The notes under the pieces are model-generated. The model worked only from the letters and a program-made list of their open reading frames with translations, was not told where the DNA came from and searched no databases. A stretch of DNA of 39,883 nucleotides from CAYXVB01 sp964467785 (GTDB lineage: Bacteria > Bdellovibrionota > UBA1018). Made by a program: the position numbers and the translations under genes. Shown one piece after another: positions 17,942-27,090 of this stretch. The DNA lies in contig CAYXVB010000009.1 of assembly GCA_964467785.1 (NCBI GenBank), positions 1-39,883 of the forward strand. Direction: 5' to 3'. Every line of letters begins with the position of its first letter. Positions within the stretch are counted from its first letter, which is position 1.

Positions 17942-18556
17942 TCACTTGTTCAAGAGGGTGAATGCCGAAATCGACAAAGTAGCGTCCATGTATCCCGCGG
18001 GGTCGCCTTGGGTGTCAACGAGAAGATTTCGAGTTTTGACGGGGCGCGTTCCCGAGTCCAGGGCAAAGGCGAAGCGAACCACCTGCCTGAGGTTGACGTG
18101 CTTGAGGTTGATCTCGAAGAGGGATTCTTTGACCTGTTCGGAGCCGGAGCCCTTTTTTTCGTCGGAAACCGTGACGGACTCCTTGGGCACGCCGCTGGAC
18201 GCGGCAATATTGGTGAGATACGGCTGCCAGGGATCGTTCGCTCCCGTGCTGGCTCCGCTCAGGGATGCCGTGCTTTCTTTGAGGCGACGCAGCTCCTCGT
18301 TGGAGCTTTGGAGCTGAGAAAGTAGCTCGGATTTTTCCGTGAGCTCGCGCTTGAGAGAGTGGACGCTCCAAACGAAGCTGCCTGCGCCTCCGAGCACCAA
18401 AACCACCGACGTGACCGCTCCCGCGATCTGCAGATAAAGTCGGCTCTGGGGATCAAGCTCGTCCCACTTTCCCTTAAGCTCTTGGAACCAGGCCTGCTCG
18501 GTGATTCGATCCGTCAGACTGCTGAAGAATTCGGTGATGCGGGAGTCAGTTAGCAT
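17942..18556 (-). CDS. gspM: Type II secretion system protein GspM
   Basis: 204 residues. A short cytoplasmic part ends in LDPQSRLYLQ, then a membrane helix (IAGAVTSVVLVLGGAGSFVW, about 44-63), a coiled coil (LKRELTEKSELLSQLQSSNEE) and a small periplasmic ferredoxin-like domain. This is the GspM layout, which partners GspL in the inner-membrane platform. Its start overlaps the end of gspL by 11 bp. Identification rests on topology and position more than on sequence motifs. Confidence 0.8.
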   Translation of the reverse strand: MLTDSRITEFFSSLTDRITEQAWFQELKGKWDELDPQSRLYLQIAGAVTSVVLVLGGAGSFVWSVHSLKRELTEKSELLSQLQSSNEELRRLKESTASLSGASTGANDPWQPYLTNIAASSGVPKESVTVSDEKKGSGSEQVKESLFEINLKHVNLRQVVRFAFALDSGTRPVKTRNLLVDTQGDPAGYMDATLSISAFTLLNK

Positions 18557-20207
18557 ACAGATCCTCCGTCGGCTTGCCGGTAAAGGTGACCTTCAAACGG
18601 GCATTGGGGGCGCCTGGGCCAGGTGGAACATCTTCGACCTTGCCCTTTTGGAGGTTGGACACCTTGGTGGAAAGCTGGCTTTGAAGGCGCTCGATCATCT
18701 GCGGATTGGCGACCAGGAAAGTCATCGAGATCGCAGGATCAGGACCACCGCTGGGAGTATAAGAAGAGCCGGGGGCCGCGCCGATCTGGAACTGCGTCAG
18801 GTCGACGACGGTATCCTTGGGAAGGGTAGTCGACAGTTTTTTGAGGGCATCCAGCGGGGAACGCGGATTGGGGTTGGAGAGCTTGGCTAGCTCGCGCTGC
18901 TTGGAGAGCTCCTTGTTCATCGCGGAGCGCAGGGAGTCGGTGTTGATGAGGTAGTTGCGCGTGGCGCTGGCCGAAATGGAGGGGAAAAAGCCTTTAAGCG
19001 AACGCTCGAGCTGCATGTCGACATCCTTGAGACGCGAACGATAGATCTGTGATTCGACGATCAGGCTGACGAAAAGCGATGCGGCCACGAGCGCCGCGGC
19101 ACGCAGGGGGCGTCGGAGCGCGGCCATGTTGAGCTCGCGGGAGCGTCCCTGTTTGGAGAACGCGCCCTTGCGGAAGCTGATGATCAGGTTGCGGTCATTG
19201 CCGATCTGCGAGACGGCGGCCGCGGCCGCGAGCAGGAAAACTGCATCGGTGTGCTCGGAGTAAGTGATGCCGGATGTGGCGATGGAGCTGAGCGCCTGTA
19301 CGGGGCGGACCGGCACTCTGAGCGACTCCTCGATGACGCGCGCGAGGCCGGGAAGTTGCGATGCTCCCCCGGCAATGAATATCTTGGCCACGTTCTGGTG
19401 CGTGGCGCTTTTGCACGCGAACATCGCCTGACGGATTTCGACGATGAGCTCGCGAACCGCGCCCATGAGGGTGTCGGAGACCTCGGCCTGTTCGGGCGTG
19501 AGGGCGCCACGCTGCGGCTCGTCAGCCACGAAGCCGTTGTCGCGCTTGGCGGTTTCGGCCTGCTCTTGGTTGAGTTGGTAGTGCTGGGCCAGGGCGATCG
19601 TGCAGTCCTGGCCGCCCCAGGCGATCTCGCGGATCATGACTGGAAAACCGTTCATGTGCGTGTAGAGGACCGTGCGCGAATGGCCGACATCGACGAGGAT
19701 AACCGGCTTTTGCTGATCGGGGGTGCTCAAGACCCGATTGAGGAACGAGCGGTAGGCCCAGCTTTCGCTGGTGACGACGTCCGGATCCACGCCGGCGTTT
19801 TGCCAGGTTTCGAGTGTATCTTGGAGATGTTTTTTGAGCGTGGCGGCGACATGGACCATGGTCCCGGCTTTGGCCTGTGAGAGGACTGAGTAGTCGTAGA
19901 CGGCTTTCTCGATCGGGAACGGCAGCTCGTCCTCAAGCTCGAAGCCTACGGTGGTCTGGATGGTCTTGCGATCGCGCGTCGGAAGCTGGAGGTTGCGGAA
20001 GGTGAGGCGCCGGGTGGGCATCGCCATCGCGATCCGGTCGGGAGCCTTGGGCAGGGCCTGGAGCAGACGCGAAAGGGCAAGGGAGGGCTCGGTGCCCGGC
20101 TCGATCGGATGTTCGTAATAATCCCGAATCTCGTAGCGGCCGAAGGCGCTGTCGAGCTCAACGGCCTTGATGCTGGTCGTCCCGAAATCGATTCCGAGGA
20201 TTCTCAT
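18546..20207 (-). CDS. gspL: Type II secretion system protein GspL (PilM-like ATPase fold)
   Basis: 553 residues, longer than the ~400 of enterobacterial GspL. The cytoplasmic actin-like domain opens with MRILGIDFGTTSIKAVEL and shows PilM-type motifs VGFELEDELPFPIEKAVYDY, VDVGHSRTVLY and IFIAGGASQLPGL. A transmembrane helix follows (PLRAAALVAASLFVSLIVES, about 375-395), then a coiled coil and a periplasmic domain containing PLDALKKLSTTLPKD. It links the GspE ATPase to the inner-membrane platform. GAGGGGG just ahead of the ATG is the SD and overlaps the gspK stop region. Confidence 0.9.
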   Translation of the reverse strand: MRILGIDFGTTSIKAVELDSAFGRYEIRDYYEHPIEPGTEPSLALSRLLQALPKAPDRIAMAMPTRRLTFRNLQLPTRDRKTIQTTVGFELEDELPFPIEKAVYDYSVLSQAKAGTMVHVAATLKKHLQDTLETWQNAGVDPDVVTSESWAYRSFLNRVLSTPDQQKPVILVDVGHSRTVLYTHMNGFPVMIREIAWGGQDCTIALAQHYQLNQEQAETAKRDNGFVADEPQRGALTPEQAEVSDTLMGAVRELIVEIRQAMFACKSATHQNVAKIFIAGGASQLPGLARVIEESLRVPVRPVQALSSIATSGITYSEHTDAVFLLAAAAAVSQIGNDRNLIISFRKGAFSKQGRSRELNMAALRRPLRAAALVAASLFVSLIVESQIYRSRLKDVDMQLERSLKGFFPSISASATRNYLINTDSLRSAMNKELSKQRELAKLSNPNPRSPLDALKKLSTTLPKDTVVDLTQFQIGAAPGSSYTPSGGPDPAISMTFLVANPQMIERLQSQLSTKVSNLQKGKVEDVPPGPGAPNARLKVTFTGKPTEDLYAN

Positions 20208-20217
20208 GTCTGCCCCC

Positions 20218-21642
20218 TCATAAAATTCTCATATAAGTGATCCGAAGGCCAGTGTCGGGCCGCGAGGGGGATGTCATGGAGGAGGTCCCGGTGGCGCTCG
20301 GAAGGCCTCCCGCGGGACTGCCCGCTCCGCCGCCGACCGGGGGCGTGGGCCCCGACTTTTTCGGAGTACTCAGGGTCACCCAAGCTTCAATGGTCCGGGT
20401 CGACTGGTTGACCGAGGCCTGGACTGTGATTTTGAATTGGGACTCGTCGGTGATGATCCGGATACCCCGCTTGTCGAGGCTTTCGCGGAATTTCTGCACC
20501 TCGGCCTCGCTGCCCCGGAAGGACGAGACCTTGGTCAGGTACTTGAAGAAGGCGTCGGCGTCTTTGAACGTGTTGTCCTGCTCCTCGTTATCGCGAAACT
20601 TGAAGAACTCGGCGAGCTCGTCCGCGTTCATTTGAGGAACGAGCGCGTGCAGCGCTTCTTTTTTGACGGTGTTGACATTGACTCCGCCCGTCATCGAGAC
20701 GGTGAGGTTGGGCGCGAATAGGTCGTAAAGCGTGTCATCCATCCCGGAGATCATGTGGAGCTCGCTCAGGCTGTAGAACGGCGCACGCTTGAGGGGAACG
20801 GCGTCGCGCGAGGCCTGGTTGCGCCGTTCGTAGGTGACGTCGGACCATCCGGCCAGGGCGTCGATCAGCTCGTCGGGCTTGAAGTCGCGGTATTCCGCTG
20901 CGAATTCAGTGTCGCCTTCCGCCTTTTGGGCTACGAGCTGATAGAGGTATTCGGAAAGGCTTTTGCGCGCTTCTTCGGGGTCGATCGAGGGCGATGGGTT
21001 CGGGTTTGGGTTGGGGGCGCCGGCGCCACCCGAGCCCGAGCTGGCGGCCGTGCTCCTCGCGCTGGGAGAGGGGCTGGGCGACGCGGCTGCCCAAGCCTGC
21101 ACCCGGGGCACGATCGAGTTGAGGTTGTGTTTGGATGACTCCGACTCGATGAGTGCCGAGAATTTGCCGTCGAGGCCCGAGGAGTTCTGGAACTTGGTGA
21201 TCAAGTCTCGCTCGGTCAAGGTCATGCCCGGAAGGTTGGTGGGGATCGGGTAAAAGAACGGGAAGCTCCAGATCTTTTCGACGAGCTGGCGATTGAGTCC
21301 GGGGACCGCGCCACCGCCGCTCGCGCCGGCCACGGCGTTCTTGACGTTTTGATAGGCTTTGAGTCGAAGCAGGGAGAGTTTCAGCCCGGTTTTGGCCAGA
21401 TAGTGCGCCTTGAGCTGGTCGAGGCCGTCGTAGGCGATCTTTTGGTTGACCTGGGCGGTATAGGTAAACTCCGTGACCAGGATGGCCAGCATACTCACTG
21501 CGGCTAGCACCATGAACAGGGCGACGCCGTCACGGCCTGACGCGCCGTCGCCGGTGTTGGAGCGGCGGCGGGGTGGACGGGGGGCGAAGCGCAGCCTCTT
21601 CGCGCGGGGACGATGGGTTTCAGGTGCTTGGGTCGAGGCCAC
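20218..21642 (-). CDS. gspK: Type II secretion minor pseudopilin GspK
   Basis: 474 residues, the large minor pseudopilin that caps the pseudopilus with GspI and GspJ. The GTG start at 21642 is supported by GGAGG 11 bases upstream and overlaps the end of gspJ by 23 bp. The N-terminal leader is unusually long and Arg-rich (39 residues). The expected prepilin peptidase site is G39/V40 before VALFMVLAAVSMLAILVTEF, with Met rather than Glu at +5, as is normal for GspK. The globular part contains LSELHMISGMDDTLYDLFAP and a helix-hairpin-like ALHALVPQMNADELAEF. A Ser/Pro/Asn low-complexity linker lies around residues 180-220. Confidence 0.93.
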   Translation of the reverse strand: MASTQAPETHRPRAKRLRFAPRPPRRRSNTGDGASGRDGVALFMVLAAVSMLAILVTEFTYTAQVNQKIAYDGLDQLKAHYLAKTGLKLSLLRLKAYQNVKNAVAGASGGGAVPGLNRQLVEKIWSFPFFYPIPTNLPGMTLTERDLITKFQNSSGLDGKFSALIESESSKHNLNSIVPRVQAWAAASPSPSPSARSTAASSGSGGAGAPNPNPNPSPSIDPEEARKSLSEYLYQLVAQKAEGDTEFAAEYRDFKPDELIDALAGWSDVTYERRNQASRDAVPLKRAPFYSLSELHMISGMDDTLYDLFAPNLTVSMTGGVNVNTVKKEALHALVPQMNADELAEFFKFRDNEEQDNTFKDADAFFKYLTKVSSFRGSEAEVQKFRESLDKRGIRIITDESQFKITVQASVNQSTRTIEAWVTLSTPKKSGPTPPVGGGAGSPAGGLPSATGTSSMTSPSRPDTGLRITYMRIL

Positions 21643-22444
21643 GCAGCGGCACCTCCGGTCGAAAGACGTATTTGCCCTCGAAATTCAGCGTAGGCCCGGC
21701 CGACACTTCGACCGTGATCTCGACGATATCGGGATAGATGTTCTTGAAGTCCTCGGTCGTGCTGTCCCAGCTGTTGTACCAGTTGTCGCGGTCTTTTCGG
21801 TAGTAACGGTATTTGAGCTTCTTGATTCCACGAAGCAGGGGATAGGTGTGGATGAAGGCCCGGTCCTTGCGGTCCTCGACCTCGAAGGCGTTCGTATTCT
21901 CCGTCTTGACCAGGACCATCGCGTCGGTGCCGACGGCGGCGGTCTCATCGCGACGCAGCTCGTAGCTCACGCGAGCGAACTCGCTTTCGGTGGCGTTTTT
22001 GTAGACGCGCAGGTGCGACACGGAGATGAAGCTGAGCTTGCTGTCTGTCCCGAGAAAGCGCGAGGGACGGACGCCCGAGGAGTCCACCGCCGGCGCCCAA
22101 AAGTCCGTGGCCTGCCCGAGGTCGCCGGACAGCAGCTGCTTCATCGCCACCTGCTCGCGGCTTTCGGGCGCCGCTTCGGCGGGATTGGCGGGAGGAAGCA
22201 TGATGGTCGGGCTGTATAGCAGGGTGATGTCGCGCTGGAGGATGTCCATCGCAAGCCGGATGTTGTTATAGAAGTCGCCCTCGCGCTGGAGGCTGTCCCG
22301 GAGGCGGAAGGTACTGGTGGTGGCCTGGTAGATGCCCAAGCTCAACATGACCAGCACTGCCATGGAGATCAGGACCTCGATGAGAGTGAAGCCCGCGCGG
22401 TCGCGGCCTGGAGCGCGGATCTTATTCGCTGAGCGAGAACTCAT
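21620..22444 (-). CDS. gspJ: Type II secretion minor pseudopilin GspJ
   Basis: 274 residues. Prepilin signal RAG/FTLIEVLISMAVLVML with cleavage after G18 and the conserved Glu at +5 (E23). The soluble domain has the typical IYQATTSTFRLRDSLQ, LQRDITLLY and YELRRD stretches of GspJ. The start overlaps gspI by 23 bp and the end overlaps gspK by 23 bp, so translation of the minor pseudopilins is coupled. Confidence 0.93.
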   Translation of the reverse strand: MSSRSANKIRAPGRDRAGFTLIEVLISMAVLVMLSLGIYQATTSTFRLRDSLQREGDFYNNIRLAMDILQRDITLLYSPTIMLPPANPAEAAPESREQVAMKQLLSGDLGQATDFWAPAVDSSGVRPSRFLGTDSKLSFISVSHLRVYKNATESEFARVSYELRRDETAAVGTDAMVLVKTENTNAFEVEDRKDRAFIHTYPLLRGIKKLKYRYYRKDRDNWYNSWDSTTEDFKNIYPDIVEITVEVSAGPTLNFEGKYVFRPEVPLRGLDPST

Positions 22445-23015
22445 GGTTCAGGTCCACCCAGTAGGTTGTGAGCGTGTAGCTCTGTTCGCCCGTGCCTTTT
22501 TTCCAATAAACGGTGACGTTCACCTCGCGCACCGCCTTGGAAAGGAATTTGGTGATGAGTTTGCTCATCGTCGCCATGACTTCGTCTTCGCCGCCGCTGC
22601 CGCCTTCTTTCTTGTTGGCGGCGCCCGCGACGAGGTTCGGGAACTCGACTTCCTTGATCTTGGAGGTCCAACGGTAATCTTGATAAGGCGGATCGAAAGT
22701 CCCGCCGTCCTCGGGTTTGACTTCCTCGAAGGTCTTGCCCTCGATCATGTATTCGGTGCTGATCATCCGTCCGCGGGCGAGCATGGTCACCACGTTGAGC
22801 GTCTTGGCCTTGGCCGAGGCGTTGATGGCGCTCGATTCCATGCTCAGGATCGAAGAGAGCGCGATCACCATGATGGCCATGGCGATGATCACTTCGAGGA
22901 GCGTGAAGCCGCCCTCGCTCCCTGCCGGGATCCGCGCCCCGAAGGAGCGTCGTGCGGCGGCGGCCTTACTGCTGGCCCAGAATTTCCTGAGCTGATGCAT
23001 AACGTTCATAAACAT
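22422..23015 (-). CDS. gspI: Type II secretion minor pseudopilin GspI
   Basis: 197 residues. The prepilin motif GG/FTLLEVIIAMAIMVIALSS has cleavage after G36 and Glu at +5 (E41). The start used overlaps gspH by 50 bp; an in-frame ATG five codons later is an alternative, which would shorten the leader slightly. The C-terminal half (VREVNVTVYWKKGTGEQSYTLT) matches the beta-rich end of GspI. Confidence 0.92.
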   Translation of the reverse strand: MFMNVMHQLRKFWASSKAAAARRSFGARIPAGSEGGFTLLEVIIAMAIMVIALSSILSMESSAINASAKAKTLNVVTMLARGRMISTEYMIEGKTFEEVKPEDGGTFDPPYQDYRWTSKIKEVEFPNLVAGAANKKEGGSGGEDEVMATMSKLITKFLSKAVREVNVTVYWKKGTGEQSYTLTTYWVDLNHEFSLSE

Positions 23016-23601
23016 CCGTCTGTCCGCCGATCGCCGAGATGACGAGCGAGTTGCGATGCTTGGATTCGTCCTTGAGATGGATCACCGTCTGTTCGACGAT
23101 GCCATGTGGGAAAAAGTGGGTGTAGGCGAGCCCCTCGGTGATAGGTTCCGCGCTCTGCTCGGTCTGCACGTCCTCGAAAGACGCGCCCCGGGGCAACTCG
23201 ATTTTCTTGCGCGTGATCGAGCGCTCCAGCTTGAAGGGGGAAGGCGGCGGCTCGGCGCCCAGCGGCGCGAAGCGCTTGCGGCGCTCTTCTTTCTCCTTGG
23301 TTTCCTTGGTGTCCAAAAGCATCGTGGCCGGGCCCGATTCCACCCAGTATTCCTGTTTTTTCAGGTCGTAGACGATGCGGTGAACCTTGCCGGTGATGAC
23401 GGCGGAGTTGTAGGTCTCCTTGACGATCGCCGCGATTTCGCGGCTCGAGGAGGCCAGCGATACCTGGAAATAGCTGGAGATGCTCGGCAGAGCGAAGACC
23501 GTGATCAGCGTGATGATCGCGACGGTGACGATCAGCTCGATGAGGCTGAAACCGCCGACGTCCTTTCGCTGAATTCCGGTCCGCGCCCTGCCGACAACCA
23601 T
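22966..23601 (-). CDS. gspH: Type II secretion minor pseudopilin GspH
   Basis: 211 residues. Prepilin site VGG/FSLIELIVTVAIITLITVFALPS with cleavage after G17 and Glu at +5 (E22). The following SREIAAIVKETYNSAVITGKVHRIVYDL fits the GspH/FimT domain. A charged insertion (ETKEKEERRKRFAPLGAEPP) sits in the middle. It starts just after the gspG stop and its 3' end runs 50 bp into gspI. Confidence 0.9.
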   Translation of the reverse strand: MVVGRARTGIQRKDVGGFSLIELIVTVAIITLITVFALPSISSYFQVSLASSSREIAAIVKETYNSAVITGKVHRIVYDLKKQEYWVESGPATMLLDTKETKEKEERRKRFAPLGAEPPPSPFKLERSITRKKIELPRGASFEDVQTEQSAEPITEGLAYTHFFPHGIVEQTVIHLKDESKHRNSLVISAIGGQTDVYERYASAQEILGQQ

Positions 23602-23604
23602 CGA

Positions 23605-24090
23605 TCAGCCGCCCAGGTCGTCGGACGAGATGTCCTTGTCGAAGCCGTCGCCGCCGGGCTTTTGGTCGGAGCCCAGGGACTTGATGACGTACTTATTGCC
23701 ATCCGATTCGTAGACGAAGAGGTTGCCCCACGGGTCGGTCGGGACCTTCTTGTCTTTGATGAAACCCTCGGGGTCGTAGTTTTTGCACTCACGTCCGCCG
23801 ACCGGAGCCTTGATCAGCGCCTCGAGGCCCTGCTCGGTCGTGGGGTAGAAGCCGCAGACGCGGCGGAAGTCATCGAGGATCGTGCCGAGCTGGCGGATCT
23901 GGATCCGCGCGGCGTCCACTTTGGCCTGGTCGTACTTGCGCATCACGTTGCCGACGACGAAGGTGCCGACGAGCGCCATGAGGGCGATGACGATGAGCAT
24001 TTCGATGAGCGAGAAACCCGCCACGTCGTGCGCGCGTCGCGCGCTGCGGCGCTGCCAGCTTCTGATCATTCTTGCGATTTTACGGGGCAT
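23605..24090 (-). CDS. gspG: Type II secretion major pseudopilin GspG
   Basis: 161 residues. The major subunit of the periplasmic pseudopilus. The prepilin site is AG/FSLIEMLIVIALMALVGTF with cleavage after G25 and Glu at +5. The diagnostic C-terminal pattern is complete: FYPTTEQGLEALIKAP, VPTDPWGN, and a calcium-loop-like GSDQKPGGDGFDKDISSDD. AAGGAGAG ten bases upstream is a strong SD, as suits the most abundant pseudopilin. Follows gspF by 16 bp. Confidence 0.96.
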   Translation of the reverse strand: MPRKIARMIRSWQRRSARRAHDVAGFSLIEMLIVIALMALVGTFVVGNVMRKYDQAKVDAARIQIRQLGTILDDFRRVCGFYPTTEQGLEALIKAPVGGRECKNYDPEGFIKDKKVPTDPWGNLFVYESDGNKYVIKSLGSDQKPGGDGFDKDISSDDLGG

Positions 24091-24106
24091 TGCTGTGTTC
24101 TCTCCT

Positions 24107-25327
24107 TCAGCGTTGGTTGATGTTTGAAACTTCCAAAAGCGGCATCATTACAGATAGCACGATAAAGCCGACCGCGCCGCCCATTCCGATGATCATCGCG
24201 GGCTCGAGCAAGCTGGTGAGTCCGTCGATGCGGGTGTTGACCTGTTCCTCGTAGGTGTCGGCCACGCTGTTAAGCATCCCGGGGAGCTCACCCGTGCGTT
24301 CGCCGATGGCGATCATGTGGATCATCAGGGGCGGAAACTCCCCGCTGCGCTTGAGCGGATCGGCGATGGACTGGCCCTCGGTGATGTTTTCGCGGGCTTC
24401 GGCGATCGCGTTGGCGATGGGGACGTTGTCCACGAGGTTTTTGGCGATGGACAGGCAGGTCAGAATGGGCACGCCGCTGGAAAGCAGGGTGGCCATCGTG
24501 CGCGAAAACCGGGTGACGACGATCATTTGGATGAGCGTTCCCACGACCGGGAGATTGAGCTTGAAGCGGTCCCACCAAGGGCGGCCGTTGCCCGCGATGT
24601 AACGTTTGAACATGACCACGCCCGCGATGGCGGCGACGAGCAGGAGCGGCCAGTAGGTGATGATGTAGTCGCTCAGCACGAGCAGCGCCTTGGTGGTCGC
24701 CGGCATCGGCTTGTTCATCGACTCGAAGACCTTGGCGAGCTTCGGGATCACGAAGGTGAAGATCGCGAGCATCAGAAAACCCGCGACACCCATCATCAGG
24801 GCCGGGTAGGTCGAGGCGCTGATGATCTTGGAGCGCAGGCGCATCTGCGCTTCCTTGAGGTCCGCCAATCGCAGCAGGACCAGCGAGAGGGTGCCGGAGC
24901 TTTCGCCGGCCTCAATCATGTTGACGAAAATAGTGTCGAAGACCTTGGGATGGGCCCCCGTGGCTTTGGCCAGGCTCGAGCCGCTGTTCACATCGTCACG
25001 GACCTGCGCGAGCGTGACCTTGAGCTTCTCGTTCTCGGTCTGCTCGATCAAGGCGTTGAGCGCTTCGACCAGCGGAATGTTGGCTTTGACCAGGCTGGCG
25101 AGCTGCCGGGTCATCAAGGTCACGTCTTTTTGGCCCACGCGGTTGCCGATGAAGGGGATGCCGCCGCCCGCGGAGGGCTTGCTGGCGGACTTCTCCGTCA
25201 TCTGGGTCACCATCAGGCCCTGCTTCTTGAGCCGGGCGCGCGCGGCGCGGGCGTTTTCGGCTTCGACGATGCCTTTTTCGTTCTTGCCCGCGGCGTTGAG
25301 CGCTTTGTAGTCGAAGATCGGTGCCAT
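24107..25327 (-). CDS. gspF: Type II secretion inner-membrane protein GspF
   Basis: 406 residues from ATG 25327, five bases after the gspE stop; the open frame extends far upstream inside gspE but that part is a shadow. The N-terminus MAPIFDYKALNAAGKNEKGIVEAENARAARARLKKQGL is the classic GspF opening. Two T2SSF domains follow (LASLVKANIPLVEALNAL, and FSRTMATLLSSGVPILTCL), with three transmembrane helices near residues 170-190, 220-240 and 375-395. It is the core of the inner-membrane platform. It ends with the family motif PAMIIGMGGAVGFIVLSVMMP. Confidence 0.96.
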   Translation of the reverse strand: MAPIFDYKALNAAGKNEKGIVEAENARAARARLKKQGLMVTQMTEKSASKPSAGGGIPFIGNRVGQKDVTLMTRQLASLVKANIPLVEALNALIEQTENEKLKVTLAQVRDDVNSGSSLAKATGAHPKVFDTIFVNMIEAGESSGTLSLVLLRLADLKEAQMRLRSKIISASTYPALMMGVAGFLMLAIFTFVIPKLAKVFESMNKPMPATTKALLVLSDYIITYWPLLLVAAIAGVVMFKRYIAGNGRPWWDRFKLNLPVVGTLIQMIVVTRFSRTMATLLSSGVPILTCLSIAKNLVDNVPIANAIAEARENITEGQSIADPLKRSGEFPPLMIHMIAIGERTGELPGMLNSVADTYEEQVNTRIDGLTSLLEPAMIIGMGGAVGFIVLSVMMPLLEVSNINQR

Positions 25328-25332
25328 GGCGA

Positions 25333-27060
25333 TCAGACCTCGGCGTGCGTGGCGCGCATCAGCTCGTCCACGGTGGTGATGCCCTGGAAGACTTTGCGGA
25401 TGCCGTCTTCGCGCAGCGTGATCATGCCGTTGGCCAGCGCCGCCTTCTTGAGCTCGACGCCCGAGGAGCGGCGCACGATCTGAGAGCGGATATTGTCGTC
25501 GAGCAGCATCAGCTCGTGGATCACGGTACGGCCGGCGTAGCCGCTCTTGGAACAGGTGGGGCAACCCACCGCCTTGTAGATCGTGGCTCCGGTCGGAATG
25601 GAGGAAAGGCCAAGCTCCTGCATCTCGAAGTCGGTCGGCATGTGCGGCTCGCGGCATTTGGTGCATACCCGCCGGATCAGGCGCTGCGCGACCACGCCGA
25701 GTAGGGAACTGGCCACGAGAAACGGTTCGACGCCCATGTCGATGAGCCGGGGAGGAGCGCCGGCCGCATCGTTGGTGTGCAGGGTGGAGAGCACCAAGTG
25801 ACCGGTCAGCGCGGCCTTGATGGCGATTTCGGCGGTTTCCTTGTCGCGGATTTCGCCGACCATGATGACGTCCGGATTTTGGCGGAGGAAGGCGCGGAGC
25901 GCGCGGGCGAAGGTGAATTCGATCTTGGGATTGGCCTGCACCTGGTTGATGCCGGGAATCTGGTATTCGATCGGGTCTTCGACCGTCATGATGTTGCGCT
26001 CGGGGCTGTTGAGCTTGACCAGGCAAGAGGAGAGCGTGGTGGACTTACCCGAGCCCGTCGGGCCGGTCACGAGGATGATCCCGTACTTGGCGAAGATGAG
26101 GCGCTCGATAGTGGTGCAGCTCTCCGGCGAAAAGCCGAGCTGGTCGAGCCGCAGCACGGTGGAGGACTGCTCGAGGATACGCATGACCAGGCGCTCGCCG
26201 TGGTTGGTGGGCACGGTCGATAGACGAAGGTCGATGTCCTTGCCCGCGATCTTGATCTTGATGCGGCCGTCCTGAGGCAGGCGCTTTTCCGCGATATCCA
26301 GGGTGCCCATGACCTTGATGCGCGAGGAGATCGCCGCATGGGCGCGCTTGGGTTGGCGGATCACGTCGTAAAGGACGCCGTCGACGCGGAAGCGGACGAC
26401 GAATTCCTTTTCAAATGGCTCGATGTGGATATCGGACGCCTTTTCCTTCACCGCGCGGAAGATCAGCGAATTGACGAATTTGATGACCGGGGCGTCGTGC
26501 TCGGTGGCTTCGAGGATATCGATCGGACCTTCGAGGTCGTAATTGTCCTCGAATTCGCCCTCGATCTTGTCGACCAGGTTGCCGGTGTTGCGCTCATAGA
26601 CTCGGTTGATCGCTTCCTGGATCTTCAGGCTCGTGGAGACCACCAGGCGCACCGGATAGCCGGTCAGAACCTGGAAGTCGTCAGCGATCGTCTCATTGAA
26701 CGGGTCGGCGACGGCGAGGGTCAGGATATCGCCTTTTGGCGTCGACTCGAGCCTGAGCGGCACCGCTTCCTTGGTTTTGGCGTAGTTGATCGGGACGTCG
26801 TTGACGAGCTTGGGATCGATCTCCGCCGCCTTGAGGTCGTCGGCGAAGGGGATTCCGATCTGGACGCAGAGTGCCCGCATCAACTCGTGCGGGGTGACCA
26901 ACTGCTTACGAAGCAGGATTTCGCCCAGCAGTCCGCCGTCGGCGGCCTGGAGCGTCAGCGCTTCATTGAGCTGCTCGTTGGTCAAGGAGGTGTGCTTGAC
27001 CAGGATCTCGCCAATCCGGCTGCTCGAGAGGACTTTCTGGGCTTGGGCGGACAATGCCAT
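25333..27060 (-). CDS. gspE: Type II secretion ATPase GspE
   Basis: 575 residues from ATG 27060. This start is preferred over the in-frame ATG eight codons upstream because AGGAG lies about eight bases before it. The cytoplasmic hexameric ATPase powers pseudopilus assembly. The N-terminal domain is of MshEN type (IGEILVKHTSLTNEQLNEAL). The ATPase domain has Walker A GPTGSGKST (about 333-341), the Asp box, Walker B-like VIMVGEIRDKETAEIA and a His box TGHLVLSTLHTNDAAGAPPR. The zinc module has CTKC and CPTC pairs. Six bp separate its stop from gspF. Confidence 0.97.
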   Translation of the reverse strand: MALSAQAQKVLSSSRIGEILVKHTSLTNEQLNEALTLQAADGGLLGEILLRKQLVTPHELMRALCVQIGIPFADDLKAAEIDPKLVNDVPINYAKTKEAVPLRLESTPKGDILTLAVADPFNETIADDFQVLTGYPVRLVVSTSLKIQEAINRVYERNTGNLVDKIEGEFEDNYDLEGPIDILEATEHDAPVIKFVNSLIFRAVKEKASDIHIEPFEKEFVVRFRVDGVLYDVIRQPKRAHAAISSRIKVMGTLDIAEKRLPQDGRIKIKIAGKDIDLRLSTVPTNHGERLVMRILEQSSTVLRLDQLGFSPESCTTIERLIFAKYGIILVTGPTGSGKSTTLSSCLVKLNSPERNIMTVEDPIEYQIPGINQVQANPKIEFTFARALRAFLRQNPDVIMVGEIRDKETAEIAIKAALTGHLVLSTLHTNDAAGAPPRLIDMGVEPFLVASSLLGVVAQRLIRRVCTKCREPHMPTDFEMQELGLSSIPTGATIYKAVGCPTCSKSGYAGRTVIHELMLLDDNIRSQIVRRSSGVELKKAALANGMITLREDGIRKVFQGITTVDELMRATHAEV

Positions 27061-27090
27061 TTCAATCGACTCCTGATGTTCCAATCTCGT

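Noticed and set aside
23056..25483. Long plus-strand open frames opposite gspF, gspG and gspH
   Set aside because: Same antisense-shadow pattern with repetitive Arg/Asp/His composition and no start signals.
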